Below, in pieces: positions 53,139 to 62,898 of a DNA stretch of 64,000 nucleotides (within the stretch, counting starts at the first letter, position 1; each line of letters starts with the position of its first letter). The notes below the pieces were generated by a model. That model did not search any database. It was not told the origin of the DNA and saw only the letters and a list, made by a program, of their open reading frames with translations. The translations under genes and the position numbers were made by a program. Source of the DNA: DASXUG01 sp964620425 (GTDB lineage: Bacteria; Pseudomonadota; Gammaproteobacteria; Burkholderiales; Methylophilaceae); NCBI GenBank assembly GCA_964620425.1, contig CAZUGV010000005.1, positions 97,800 through 161,799 of the forward strand, read 5' to 3'.

Positions 53139-54062
53139 GTGCACTCTTATAAAAAAGAAACCTTAGTAGGACTGGCGTTGCTCACATTGAACACGTCAAC
53201 ATGGGCGCAAGCACTGAATGTTGAATCCCTTGGTGAGCAAGTTTATGTGCATTATGGCGTGCATGAGGATATATCAGAGGGTTACCATGGTGACATATGC
53301 AATATCAGCTTTGTGGTTGGTAGCAAAGGCGTTGCCGTCATTGATACGGGTGGTAGCTTAAAGATTGGACAAGCGTTGCTTGAATCCATCCGAAAAATCA
53401 CTCCTTTACCTATTTTGTACGTCATCAACACGCACGTCCATCCAGACCATATTTACGGCAATGCCGCATTTTCGCGAGAAAATCCTCAGTTTGTTGGGCA
53501 TTTCAAATTGGCAGATGCAATGGAGCGTCGTAGAGAAAACTACACCCGTATCAACAACACCTATTTGGGTGATGCCGCCCAAGGTAGCGAGTTAATTAAA
53601 CCCACAATGACCGTGCAAACCTTGCTAGACCTAGATTTGGGCGATCGTAAACTCACACTAACTGCCTACCCGACATCGCACACCAATACAGATATTACGG
53701 TTTGGGATAGCAAAAGCAAAACCCTATGGTCGGGCGATCTCTTATTCATTGAGCGCACCCCTTCTATTGACGGAGATATTAAGGGTTGGATCGCCACCAT
53801 AGATCATTTAAAGTTAACCGATACTGCCCAAATTATTGCTGGGCACGGTGCTAGTGCCAAAGATTGGAAATCAGCTTTAAACAATGAGCAACGCTACCTG
53901 AATGTTTTATTAAACGATGTACGCGCTAGCATTAAAAAAGGCATTGTTATGGAAGCCACTATGAATACCGCAGCCGCCTCTGAAAAAGATAAATGGGTAT
54001 TGTTCGACATTATAAACCGTCGTAACGTAAACAACATTTATCCCGCGCTTGAGTGGGAATAA
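53139..54062 (+). CDS. Quinoprotein relay system zinc metallohydrolase
   Basis: A 307-residue exported metallo-beta-lactamase-fold protein. Signal peptide ends near TWAQA. The zinc motif is NTHVHPDHIYGN, then SHTNTDITVW and the downstream GHG. It pairs with SoxYZ-like carriers next to PQQ enzymes. Start GTG 53139 with AAGGAG in front. Confidence 0.86.
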   Translation: MHSYKKETLVGLALLTLNTSTWAQALNVESLGEQVYVHYGVHEDISEGYHGDICNISFVVGSKGVAVIDTGGSLKIGQALLESIRKITPLPILYVINTHVHPDHIYGNAAFSRENPQFVGHFKLADAMERRRENYTRINNTYLGDAAQGSELIKPTMTVQTLLDLDLGDRKLTLTAYPTSHTNTDITVWDSKSKTLWSGDLLFIERTPSIDGDIKGWIATIDHLKLTDTAQIIAGHGASAKDWKSALNNEQRYLNVLLNDVRASIKKGIVMEATMNTAAASEKDKWVLFDIINRRNVNNIYPALEWE

Positions 54063-54228
54063 ACCAACCGACCAAATTCGACCAAAGTAGAAAATGGCTA
54101 TAATCAGCCAATCAAAATCCTGAAAAAAGCTTGTCAATAGGCGCTTTCAGAGCAACAACAACAGACTGATTATTGTATAATCACGATCAATTAATAATAA
54201 CTATGCATTTAATTTCAGAAAAAAATCT

Positions 54229-55020
54229 GTGACAACTTCCCAATTAAATCCTCAACAACACGAGCTTGCTTTAGGCTGGACGATAGGGCTATCTATCATC
54301 CTACATGCGCTCGCGCTGATGTGGTTACCTAGTATACATATTGAAAAAGAACCACCAGAGCCTGAGTTTATTATTGAACTAGAACCAATCAAGAAATTGG
54401 AAACACCACCACCTGCTGAGGTTGCCAAACCAGACCCTCAGCCAATTAAACAAACGCCTATTAAACCAGAACCAAAAGTCACACCAGAGCAGCCCCCAGT
54501 TCAGCCTAAAGTAGCGCCTTTACCTGAACCAGTAGTTAAATCAAAAACCACGCCCATGGAAACACCACCCGTAGCTCAGCCTTCACCAGAGGTGGCTGCA
54601 CCACCCGTGATTGCAGTTGCACCTAAATCTGAATCTACTCCCGCATTAGCAGCACCTGTGGCGCCCGCTCCTGCCCCCGCGCCACCAGAACCAGTAAAAG
54701 CAAGCGTGAGCCAAGCAGATATTGATGCAGCAAAAAATCAATATGGTAGTGCACTTTCGCGAGAACTTGCCAAACACAAACAATACCCAAAAATCGCCCA
54801 AATGCGAGGCTGGGAAGGCGAAATAATTCTTGAGATTCAGATCGATGGTAACGGAAACGTCATTTCAAGCAAAATTCAAGAATCAAGCACTTTCGATGCT
54901 TTAGATAAACAAGCCTTGGAAATGGCCAAGAAAGCTAAGTTTCCGCCACTGCCAGATGCTTTACGCGGACGCTCTTTTAATATTTTAGTCCCTGTTTCTT
55001 TCAAGTTAGAGAAAGAGTGA
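54229..55020 (+). CDS. tonB: TonB-type energy transducer
   Basis: A 263-residue protein with one N-terminal membrane anchor (IGLSIILHALALMWLP), a long Pro/Lys/Glu-rich periplasmic spacer (PEPKVTPEQPPVQPKVAP) and a C-terminal TonB domain (YPKIAQMRGWEGEIILEI, FPPLPDALRG). It would energise outer-membrane receptors such as the one interrupted by the transposon. GTG start; no adjacent exbBD in the window. The kinase gene follows with a GTGA overlap. Confidence 0.88.
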   Translation: MTTSQLNPQQHELALGWTIGLSIILHALALMWLPSIHIEKEPPEPEFIIELEPIKKLETPPPAEVAKPDPQPIKQTPIKPEPKVTPEQPPVQPKVAPLPEPVVKSKTTPMETPPVAQPSPEVAAPPVIAVAPKSESTPALAAPVAPAPAPAPPEPVKASVSQADIDAAKNQYGSALSRELAKHKQYPKIAQMRGWEGEIILEIQIDGNGNVISSKIQESSTFDALDKQALEMAKKAKFPPLPDALRGRSFNILVPVSFKLEKE

Positions 55021-56534
55021 CGCTCCCGTTTAAATCTTCAATCGAACATGCTTACAGAAAACTTGTAAGCATGTATAAAAACAAATCGCTAAATGATTTA
55101 CTGCTAATACACGAATTAGCATTTATTACGCTCGTTATCTTAGCGACGGCGGCGGGCGCATTAGCTATTAACTTTAGCGATAAATCGTTACAAGAATCGC
55201 AACGTATCAATCTACTCATTCAAGAAGTACAGCAAACGCGTGGTGATTTATATCGGCAAATGAAAGAGCTATTTGACAGCTACTTTTTAGATGACCCCAG
55301 TGCAAAATCTGAATATCAACATTACACAAACATCATTCAGCAGCACTTCATTAAGCTTAAGAAGCTCACTATTGGCAATCAAGAATTAGCTGCCATTGAA
55401 GATCTCCACGACAGCTACAACAGATTTATTACTGAAACTCAAACCATATTCAATTTGCACCATGAAACCACGCAAGAAACGATAGAGAAAAAACTCAACA
55501 GCAACCTAGAATACACCATTTTTAAGCGCTACGAGGTCATCTCAGCCCGTGCCGAACGCTTGCTAGCTCTAAAGCAACACGAGTTAGCGGTGCGCTTACA
55601 AGAAACCAAGCGCATTACAACTATGCTGGTATCAATTCCAATTATTCTAGCCACGCTATTACTTCTATTCTCCCGCGTATTTCTTAAACTATCCATCGTA
55701 AAACCGATTAACGCTCTATTGCATGCTACAAACGAGATTAGTGCTGGGCGACTACAACATAAAGCCCCAGAAGAGGGTGCGGCAGAACTAGCCACGCTAT
55801 CTTCCGCTATTAACTATATGGCTGAGGAACTCGCCCGCAGTCAGGAAGCATTAATACGTACCGAAAAACAAGCGGCTCAAGGCTTGTTGGTTCCGATGCT
55901 TGCACATAATATACGCAATCCTTTAGCGAGCATTCGCGCTACAGCCCAAGTTGCTGATAGCGATGAACTCGATGACGACACACGCGAATCCCTGCGCGGC
56001 ATCATCGTAACCGTCGATAAACTAGAGCGCTGGACAGGTTCACTCCTCGCCTATTTGCACCCACTAAAACCCCATGCTAATAAAACCTCGTTGCGACAAA
56101 TTATCGAGGGTGCAATCTTGCCCGTACAACAAAAGTTACGTGAAAAATCAATCACTCTAGACTTGCCCGATTGGGCACAAGCCAACGACTACATGGTCAC
56201 CGATGAGCACCTGCTTGAGCAGGCCATCTACAATTTGTTACTCAACTCGATTGAAGCCGCCCCCACACAGAGTACTATCGAAATTCTGCCCGACATTAAC
56301 GACTCTACCATGCGCATACTGATTGCAGACCGTGGCCCTGGCATGCCTTTCACACCCGACCCAAACGCTGTTAGCCCAGGCCCATCAACTAAACGTTTTG
56401 GTACTGGATTAGGAATCCCCTTTGCATTCAAAGTGATGGAAGCACTACATGGTAGCGTTGCGTTTAAGGCTAGAGATGGCGGCGGAACACTGATTGAGTT
56501 TGAACTGCCAAGACTATACGTGGTCAATGATTAA
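55017..56534 (+). CDS. Sensor histidine kinase with HAMP domain
   Basis: A 505-residue membrane kinase: first TM near residue 30, a helical periplasmic domain, second TM near 200, a HAMP domain (KPINALLHATNEISAGRLQ), DHp with phospho-His in MLAHNIRNPLASIRAT (about His 297), and an HATPase domain (LLLNSIEAAPT, ADRGPGMPF, GTGLGIPFAF). The response regulator is not adjacent. Start GTG 55017 overlaps the tonB stop, so kinase and tonB are translationally coupled. Confidence 0.88.
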   Translation: MTLPFKSSIEHAYRKLVSMYKNKSLNDLLLIHELAFITLVILATAAGALAINFSDKSLQESQRINLLIQEVQQTRGDLYRQMKELFDSYFLDDPSAKSEYQHYTNIIQQHFIKLKKLTIGNQELAAIEDLHDSYNRFITETQTIFNLHHETTQETIEKKLNSNLEYTIFKRYEVISARAERLLALKQHELAVRLQETKRITTMLVSIPIILATLLLLFSRVFLKLSIVKPINALLHATNEISAGRLQHKAPEEGAAELATLSSAINYMAEELARSQEALIRTEKQAAQGLLVPMLAHNIRNPLASIRATAQVADSDELDDDTRESLRGIIVTVDKLERWTGSLLAYLHPLKPHANKTSLRQIIEGAILPVQQKLREKSITLDLPDWAQANDYMVTDEHLLEQAIYNLLLNSIEAAPTQSTIEILPDINDSTMRILIADRGPGMPFTPDPNAVSPGPSTKRFGTGLGIPFAFKVMEALHGSVAFKARDGGGTLIEFELPRLYVVND

Positions 56535-56632
56535 AATATTGAAATCTTCATCAAAGCCACTTGCGTTAATCCCATTTTTTAACAACAATGTGATTATTCT
56601 GTTTAACACTAAAATTACAAGCTGCCTCTAGC

Positions 56633-57136
56633 ATGATTAACCAAGAAAACTCAACACATGTTAACCTACAGCAAACTATCTTAGACCAAACAATCTCGGA
56701 TTTTGAACTGCCCGCCACCAGTGGTAAAACATTTAAACTTTCCGATCATTTTGACAAAACTATCGTACTGTATTTTTACCCCAAAGATTCAACCCCAGGC
56801 TGCACCACACAAGGTCAACAATTTCGTGATCATTATGCTGAGTTTCAAAAACTGGGGGTTGAGGTGTATGGCATTTCACGTGACAGCCTAAAATCACATG
56901 AAAACTTTAAGGCAAAATTTAACTTTCCATTTGAGTTGCTGTCTGACAAAGAAGAGCTAGCCTGCCAACTATTTAATGTGATTAAAATGAAAAAGATGTA
57001 CGGCAAAGAGGTACGAGGAATTGAGCGCAGTACCTTCATTATTAAAGGTAATGGCCAATTAGTTAAAGAGTGGCGCGGGGTCAAAGTTGATGGGCATGTA
57101 CAAGCAGTGCTCGAAGCAATTCAATCTATCAATTAG
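56633..57136 (+). CDS. bcp: Thioredoxin-dependent peroxiredoxin (BCP type)
   Basis: A 167-residue peroxiredoxin with peroxidatic Cys in YFYPKDSTPGCTTQGQQFRD and a second Cys in EELACQLFNV. It reduces peroxides using thioredoxin. The N-terminal 20 residues extend the usual start. It is followed by the PIN-PhoH gene 14 bp downstream. Confidence 0.93.
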   Translation: MINQENSTHVNLQQTILDQTISDFELPATSGKTFKLSDHFDKTIVLYFYPKDSTPGCTTQGQQFRDHYAEFQKLGVEVYGISRDSLKSHENFKAKFNFPFELLSDKEELACQLFNVIKMKKMYGKEVRGIERSTFIIKGNGQLVKEWRGVKVDGHVQAVLEAIQSIN

Positions 57137-57150
57137 GAAACATCAGATTC

Positions 57151-58548
57151 ATGGCTAAAAAAATCGCAACCAACCCTAAGTTATTCGTTCTAGATACCAA
57201 TGTATTGATGCACGACCCTTCAAGCTTATTCCGCTTTGAAGAGCACGATATTTATTTGCCAATGGTAACGCTTGAAGAACTAGATAATAATAAAAAAGGC
57301 ATGACGGAAGTCGCACGTAACGCACGTCAAGCAAGCCGCAACTTAGAGGGCGTGGTAGGAACAAACCTGACTGACTTGGAGCTAGGTTGCCCATTAGGTG
57401 CAAATGGCAACAAGCATATTACAGGTCGATTATTCTTGCAAACTACCGCAGTCAGCATCGAATTGCCTGGCTTAGCTGGTAGCAAAGCAGATAACGAGAT
57501 TCTAGGTGTAGCTGTTGATCTGCAAAAAAGACAGCCCGACCGTCAAGTTATTTTAGTCAGTAAAGACATCAATATTCGAATCAAAGCACGTGCCGTGGGG
57601 GTGCCTGCTGAGGACTATTTTAACGACAAAGTATTAGAAGATACCGATTTACTGTATACGGGCATGAAAGAATTACCCGCGAATTTTTGGGAAAAACACA
57701 GTAAAGAAATGGAATCTTGGCAAGATGCTGGTCGCATGTTTTATCGCATCACTGGGCCTTTATGCAAAAGCTTTATCATCAATGAATTTATCTTTTATGA
57801 GTTCGAAAAACCTTTCCACGCCATTGTTCGCAGCGTTGAAGGCAACACAGCCGTATTAGAAGTAGTGAAAGACTATATGCAACCAAAACATAGCGTTTGG
57901 GGCATTACAGCACGCAATCGTGAACAAAATTTTGCCCTGAATCTGCTAATGGATCCAAACGTTGATTTCATCACTTTACTTGGCCAAGCAGGTACAGGTA
58001 AAACATTACTTACGCTCGCATCTGCACTCACACAAACGCTAGATAAAAAAATCTATAGTGAAATTATTATGACGCGTGTCACTGTGCCAGTAGGTGAAGA
58101 CATTGGCTTCTTACCAGGTACTGAAGAAGAAAAAATGGCACCTTGGATGGGCGCGCTTGAAGATAACCTAGACGTACTCAACAAATCAGATGAAGACGCT
58201 GGTGAGTGGGGACGAGCTGCTACGCAAGACTTAATCCGCACACGTATTAAAGTCAAGTCACTCAACTTTATGCGTGGCCGCACATTTTTGCATAAATTCC
58301 TGATTATCGACGAAGCTCAAAACTTAACGCCCAAGCAAATGAAAACCCTCATCACGCGTGCAGGACCAGGCACAAAAGTGGTATGTTTGGGCAACATTGC
58401 GCAAATTGACACCCCCTACTTAACTGAAGGCAGCTCAGGTCTCACCTATGTTGTGGACAGATTTAAAGGCTGGGAACACAATGGACATATCACACTAGTA
58501 CGCGGCGAGCGTTCTCGTTTAGCAGATTTTGCTGGTGAAGCCCTTTAA
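57151..58548 (+). CDS. PIN-domain and PhoH-like ATPase protein
   Basis: A 465-residue fusion: an N-terminal PIN RNase domain (FVLDTNVLMHDP, LEELDNNKKG, ILVSKDINIRIKARA) and a PhoH ATPase (Walker A GQAGTGKTLLTLAS, Walker B FLIIDEAQNLT, SSGLTYVVDRFK). This is the YlaK/PhoH2 type, an RNA-unwinding and cutting factor thought to link to stress. No antitoxin gene is adjacent, so it is not a simple PIN toxin module. Confidence 0.92.
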   Translation: MAKKIATNPKLFVLDTNVLMHDPSSLFRFEEHDIYLPMVTLEELDNNKKGMTEVARNARQASRNLEGVVGTNLTDLELGCPLGANGNKHITGRLFLQTTAVSIELPGLAGSKADNEILGVAVDLQKRQPDRQVILVSKDINIRIKARAVGVPAEDYFNDKVLEDTDLLYTGMKELPANFWEKHSKEMESWQDAGRMFYRITGPLCKSFIINEFIFYEFEKPFHAIVRSVEGNTAVLEVVKDYMQPKHSVWGITARNREQNFALNLLMDPNVDFITLLGQAGTGKTLLTLASALTQTLDKKIYSEIIMTRVTVPVGEDIGFLPGTEEEKMAPWMGALEDNLDVLNKSDEDAGEWGRAATQDLIRTRIKVKSLNFMRGRTFLHKFLIIDEAQNLTPKQMKTLITRAGPGTKVVCLGNIAQIDTPYLTEGSSGLTYVVDRFKGWEHNGHITLVRGERSRLADFAGEAL

Positions 58549-58617
58549 CAAATCACACCTCTCATGCACTTGGAAACTGGGATCAATTTCAAATATTGAT
58601 CCCATCATAATTAAACA

Positions 58618-59805
58618 ATGAATCTTGGGTTTTACATCATACTCAGTGCGCAGTTTTTATCTGCGTTGGCTGATAATACATTGTTGTTTACGGCCATTGC
58701 AGCGTTGCGCGAACTCAATTCGCCAAGCTGGCACGAACCGTTACTGCTGCAATTCTTTGTTATTTCCTATATTGTGTTAGCGCCTTTTGTCGGCTCTATT
58801 GCAGACAGCCGCCCAAAAGGTCGCGTGATGTTTGTTTCAAATACAATCAAGTTTTTGGGTTGCACCACCATGCTTTTTGGCATGCCTCCGTTATATGCAT
58901 ACGGCATTGTTGGTATCGGTGCGGCAGCGTACTCGCCAGCCAAGTACGGAATCTTATGTGAATATTTACCCGAAGATGATTTGGTCAAAGCAAATGGTTG
59001 GATGGAAGGCTCAACTGTCATGGCAATTGTATTAGGCGGTGTGCTGGGTGCAGTAATCCCAAAATTTGGCATTGAACAATCTGTTTTGTTTGTGACTTCC
59101 CTTTATTTTGCGGCGGCTATTTTCAATTTATTTATCCCAAAACTTCCTAAATTTAAAGAAAATCCGATGGGCAATCCACTCATGCTAGTCATGGATTTTT
59201 GGCACTCATTCAAAGTGTTATGGATAGATAAGCAAGGCCAAGTATCGCTCGCTGTCACCACCTTATTTTGGGGAGCTGGAGCGACCATGCGCTTAATTGT
59301 ATTGCTTTGGGCTGCGTATGCGCTTAATTTCGACCATGAACACGCCACTTATTTAACTGTTGTTGTCGCAGTAGGCATTGCAGCTGGTTCAGTATTTGCA
59401 GGTAAGTATGTCAAACTCGAAAACTCAATGTCTGTACTACCTGCTGGCATGATGATGGGAGTATTGGTGATGCTAATGGTTGTGATTACAGAATGGCATT
59501 TTGGAATCATTTTGCTATTTGCGATTGGCGTCCTCAGCGGCTACTTTGTCGTTCCACTCAACGCCCTGTTACAACATCGAGGGCACTTACTCATCGGCTC
59601 TGGACACTCCATTGCCGTTCAGAACTTCAATGAAAACATAGGCATACTTATTATGAGTGGCGCGTACACTGTCATGCTGCATCAGCAAATGCACATTAAT
59701 ATGATTGTTCTAATCTTTGGTACATTCGTGCTAATCACTATGGGCGTTATTAATCAACTTTATCGCAACCGTATCTCTGCAGACGAAATTAGCGCCTCAA
59801 ACTAA
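58618..59805 (+). CDS. lplT: Lysophospholipid transporter LplT
   Basis: A 395-residue major facilitator with the LplT N-terminus (FYIILSAQFLSALADNTLLF) and the A-motif-like GSIADSRPKGRVM. LplT flips lysophospholipids inward for reacylation. The aas acyltransferase partner is not in the window. It starts 69 bp after the PhoH gene and ends at a bidirectional terminator. Confidence 0.92.
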   Translation: MNLGFYIILSAQFLSALADNTLLFTAIAALRELNSPSWHEPLLLQFFVISYIVLAPFVGSIADSRPKGRVMFVSNTIKFLGCTTMLFGMPPLYAYGIVGIGAAAYSPAKYGILCEYLPEDDLVKANGWMEGSTVMAIVLGGVLGAVIPKFGIEQSVLFVTSLYFAAAIFNLFIPKLPKFKENPMGNPLMLVMDFWHSFKVLWIDKQGQVSLAVTTLFWGAGATMRLIVLLWAAYALNFDHEHATYLTVVVAVGIAAGSVFAGKYVKLENSMSVLPAGMMMGVLVMLMVVITEWHFGIILLFAIGVLSGYFVVPLNALLQHRGHLLIGSGHSIAVQNFNENIGILIMSGAYTVMLHQQMHINMIVLIFGTFVLITMGVINQLYRNRISADEISASN

Positions 59806-59855
59806 ACTCCAGATATATAGCCTGCTCTTAAAAATATTTTGGTTGAATTTCACCC

Positions 59856-59886
59856 AAAAAAAGCGCTTAAGAATTAAGCGCTTTTT
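59856..59886. terminator. Bidirectional terminator between lplT and ndh
   Basis: AAAAGCGCTTAA and TTAAGCGCTTTT pair around GAA with runs of A before and T after, serving both convergent genes. Confidence 0.9.
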
Positions 59887-59909
59887 CATTGATGAAGGCC
59901 ACTTTCTAG

Positions 59910-61244
59910 CTAGTGTAACTTCACATGCGGCTCTGTACGACGAGAAATTAAACGAGCCAAGCCTTGTAAGAAAACCGTAAAGAAGCCATGCAAGCTAATT
60001 AAATGCATTTGATAGAGCGACTTATACATCATCCTTGCAAACATTCCCTCGATAAATAAGTTTCCACCAGTAACAGCACCCATTAAGCTACCTACTGTTG
60101 AGTACTTACCAAGGTTCACTAACGACCCATAATCATGGTAGGTATATTCTGGCAAAGGCTTACCTGCAAGGCGTGCCTTAACCGTCTTAACCATCATAGA
60201 AGCTTGCTGGTGTGCAGATTGAGCGCGTGGCGGTACGTTTTCTTCGTAGCCAGGACGCGGACAAGCAGCACAATCTCCAAACGCAAAAACATTTTCATCT
60301 CGTGTGGTTTGCAAAGTGCGCTTAACCACTAATTGATTGATTCTATTCGTTTCTAAGCCATCGATGTCTTTTAAGAAGTCAGGCGCTTTAATCCCCGCTG
60401 CCCACACCACTAACTCAGAAGGAATAAAGCGCCCACTATGCGTATAGATGCCTTTATCAGTCACTTCGGTCACTCGTTCACCAGTGTATACATGCACGCG
60501 TAGCTTTCGTAACTCTAAATCAACCGATTGCGACAAAGAGAGTGGTAGAGCAGGTAAAACACGATCAGATGCTTCAATCAGAGAAATACTAATATCTTTA
60601 TCTGGATCAATCTTATCTAACCCATAGGCGGCTAATTCACGCGTTGTATTATGCAATTCCGCAGACAACTCCACACCTGTTGCGCCTGCACCAACGATGA
60701 CAACCTCTAATTGACCCGCACGCACAGGTTCAACCTGTGTTTGTGCGCGAAGCAGTGCATTATGAAGTTTACGATGGAAATACTCCGCTTGCTTTTGAGT
60801 ATCTAGGGCAATAGAATTCTCTCGCGCCCCTTTAATGCCAAAATCATTAGTCGTGCTACCAATTGCAATTATCAAAGTATCGTATGGGATGGCTCGACGC
60901 GGAATAAACTCAGCGCCATTTTCATCCACACTTGCACCGATATAAACCTCTTTTTTTTCTCGGTTAATGCCCTCCATTTCACCGAGTCTAAAATGAAAAT
61001 GATGCCAATGCGCCTGAGCCAAATAAACAAGCTCATGCTGATCTGGATTCATGCTTCCAGCAGCAATTTCATGTAAAAGTGGCTTCCATACATGGGTTCT
61101 GCTGCGATCAATCAAAGTGATGTCAGCTTTACCCTTTTTACCCAAAGTGTCCCCTAGTCTCGTAGCAAGCTCAAGCCCTCCAGCCCCGCCACCCACAATC
61201 ACTATTCGATGTAAATCTGTCGCTTGTTTTGATTTTATTTGCAT
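59910..61244 (-). CDS. Type II NADH dehydrogenase (NDH-2)
   Basis: A 444-residue FAD-dependent oxidoreductase. The first Rossmann motif IVIVGGGAGGLELATRLG binds FAD, the second VVIVGAGATGVELSAEL binds NADH, and FAFGDCAACP is the FAD C-terminal motif. A hydrophobic C-terminal helix fits peripheral membrane attachment. NADH made by formate dehydrogenase could feed it. ATG 61244 chosen; the longer frame overlaps the cytochrome gene. It is 13 bp behind that gene, one leftward unit. Confidence 0.9.
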   Translation of the reverse strand: MQIKSKQATDLHRIVIVGGGAGGLELATRLGDTLGKKGKADITLIDRSRTHVWKPLLHEIAAGSMNPDQHELVYLAQAHWHHFHFRLGEMEGINREKKEVYIGASVDENGAEFIPRRAIPYDTLIIAIGSTTNDFGIKGARENSIALDTQKQAEYFHRKLHNALLRAQTQVEPVRAGQLEVVIVGAGATGVELSAELHNTTRELAAYGLDKIDPDKDISISLIEASDRVLPALPLSLSQSVDLELRKLRVHVYTGERVTEVTDKGIYTHSGRFIPSELVVWAAGIKAPDFLKDIDGLETNRINQLVVKRTLQTTRDENVFAFGDCAACPRPGYEENVPPRAQSAHQQASMMVKTVKARLAGKPLPEYTYHDYGSLVNLGKYSTVGSLMGAVTGGNLFIEGMFARMMYKSLYQMHLISLHGFFTVFLQGLARLISRRTEPHVKLH

Positions 61245-61257
61245 ATTAGACTTTAAG

Positions 61258-61815
61258 TTATTCGTTGCCCGTAAGTTTGTCATTATGACTGCGAATCCAT
61301 GCTTCAATTTTCAACACTTCATCTGGTTTCAAACCATTTGCAGGGTCGGATGGATCCATCAATCCTAATCCTTTTGCACCCATACCGCCATTTGTACCAT
61401 TCCAAATGGTTTCAAACATGCCCTTATTTGTCGCATTTTTTGCATATTTAAAGTTTGGGCCATGCAAGTTTGGACCAACAGCACCCTCAGCCTGACCCCC
61501 ATGGCACGCTGTACAAGAGTACATTTGGAATAATTTTTTACCTTTTTGAATTGCATCTGCATTAGCGATATAGGGGTTTTTACCTGAATTTAGGAATTGC
61601 TTAGCCTCAGCTGTGTCAAACAATTCGGTTTTAATTTCTAATGCTGAACCATCCTGTGTTTTCACAAAAGCAACCTTAGTGCCAGTTGCACCTTCTGCCG
61701 AAGAATCACTTGCTGAATCACTAGAGTTTCCAGAACATGCCGACAATATCATGGCTGCAGACATTACTAGGGTTAGTGTTAAAGAAGAAGTTGTTACTTG
61801 ATTATTATGGTTCAT
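61258..61815 (-). CDS. Cytochrome c lipoprotein
   Basis: A 185-residue c-type cytochrome. Lipobox ILSAC with Cys 27 implies membrane anchoring, then a Ser/Asp-rich linker, and a single heme motif CTACH (101-105) with a downstream segment resembling the cytochrome cL family (NATNKGMFETIWNGTNGGMG). It sits between NDH-2 and the XoxG-like cytochrome, and probably carries electrons from methanol dehydrogenase toward an oxidase. A terminator precedes it (61,922-61,957). Confidence 0.88.
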   Translation of the reverse strand: MNHNNQVTTSSLTLTLVMSAAMILSACSGNSSDSASDSSAEGATGTKVAFVKTQDGSALEIKTELFDTAEAKQFLNSGKNPYIANADAIQKGKKLFQMYSCTACHGGQAEGAVGPNLHGPNFKYAKNATNKGMFETIWNGTNGGMGAKGLGLMDPSDPANGLKPDEVLKIEAWIRSHNDKLTGNE

Positions 61816-61921
61816 TTTATCCTCGCCTATTTGTATTTTTTTATTTAAGTTAAATGTAACACCAGCTAATTCTAGCGCATAATCTCATCACTAGAAAGTA
61901 TAAAAACTACACATTTTTCCA

Positions 61922-61957
61922 AAAAAAAACGGCTACTATCAGTAGCCGTTTTTTTAT
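61922..61957 (-). terminator. Intrinsic terminator after xoxG
   Basis: ACGGCTACT and AGTAGCCGT pair around ATC with A- and T-runs either side. It separates the xoxG-like gene from the lipoprotein cytochrome gene downstream. Confidence 0.9.
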
Positions 61958-61990
61958 TGGTGAATTAGTATAATTATTAAATCCTAATAA

Positions 61991-62713
61991 TTATTTCAAC
62001 CAGTCTTTTGCACCGTCACCTCTATAATTCAAGCGAACATATGCAATAAGTTTGAGAATATCATCAGTGGTTAAGCCATCACCCAAATGTCCCTCAACTT
62101 GTGAGTGGAACGTTGGCATAACGCCTCTATTTGACACTGAACTGTCTGAGCCACCACCAGAAATTGTCTCAAAAATACCTTTGTCAGTTGAGTGCTTAGC
62201 ATACGCCCACTTACCATCGTAAATATCATTCCCGCCAGCCTTGTGCAACGCAGGTGCCATCACGCCTTCAAGTTTACCACCGTGACAACCAGAGCAGTTT
62301 TTCAAACCAAACAATCTTTTACCGCCAGAACCAGCATCTTCCAAACGGTCAAATTTTAGCAACTCTGCTTCTGATAACTGAATCTCAGCTTGTTGCTCTG
62401 CTGTCATAGCTGGATTTTTTGCAACTGCAGCAGCAACTTTTTCTGCCAAGAATTTGTTTCTTGGTTCTTTGTCAGGTTTTGCATCAGCTAATTTAGGGTT
62501 TTCAATATACTTTTTAGTATATGGGTTGATGCACGTTTTCAAAAACTCTTTAGCATCTGCTGAGTCTTCTTCAGTCGCTTTAATATTTAACGGCTTACCA
62601 GTCTTTGTGGAGACCAAGTCGCAATCAGCATATGCATGGATTGATGGTAGTAAGAACAAACTTCCTACGATAGACACAACCAACTTTAAATTACCAAACT
62701 TACTACTAAACAT
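61991..62713 (-). CDS. xoxG: Cytochrome c of the methanol dehydrogenase (XoxG/cL type)
   Basis: A 240-residue periplasmic cytochrome: signal peptide ending HAYA, then two extra cysteines (31 and 61), and one heme motif CSGCH (140-144) followed by KHSTDKGIFETISGGGSDSSV and a conserved VMPTF (axial Met). It is next to xoxJ and xoxF, so it is the electron acceptor of XoxF. ATG 62713 has AGGAGAT in front; the longer frame adds ten residues before the signal. Confidence 0.87.
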   Translation of the reverse strand: MFSSKFGNLKLVVSIVGSLFLLPSIHAYADCDLVSTKTGKPLNIKATEEDSADAKEFLKTCINPYTKKYIENPKLADAKPDKEPRNKFLAEKVAAAVAKNPAMTAEQQAEIQLSEAELLKFDRLEDAGSGGKRLFGLKNCSGCHGGKLEGVMAPALHKAGGNDIYDGKWAYAKHSTDKGIFETISGGGSDSSVSNRGVMPTFHSQVEGHLGDGLTTDDILKLIAYVRLNYRGDGAKDWLK

Positions 62714-62898
62714 GTTATCTCCTAAATCATAAAAAAAATACATGTTGACTCATGCCGTTTTGCACATTTCATCAATTTGTATAGAAATAACGAATTACTA
62801 TTACCTTGGTTGACTTTGTAACCCGAAAAACAGTTATTCATTAACATTATTTTAACATCAAGTTACAAAATCACACTAAGTAAAAGATACTTTCCTGT

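Noticed and set aside
58053..58283. 76-codon minus-strand frame inside the PIN-PhoH gene
   Set aside because: Shadow of a conserved ATPase domain; no independent support as an antitoxin.
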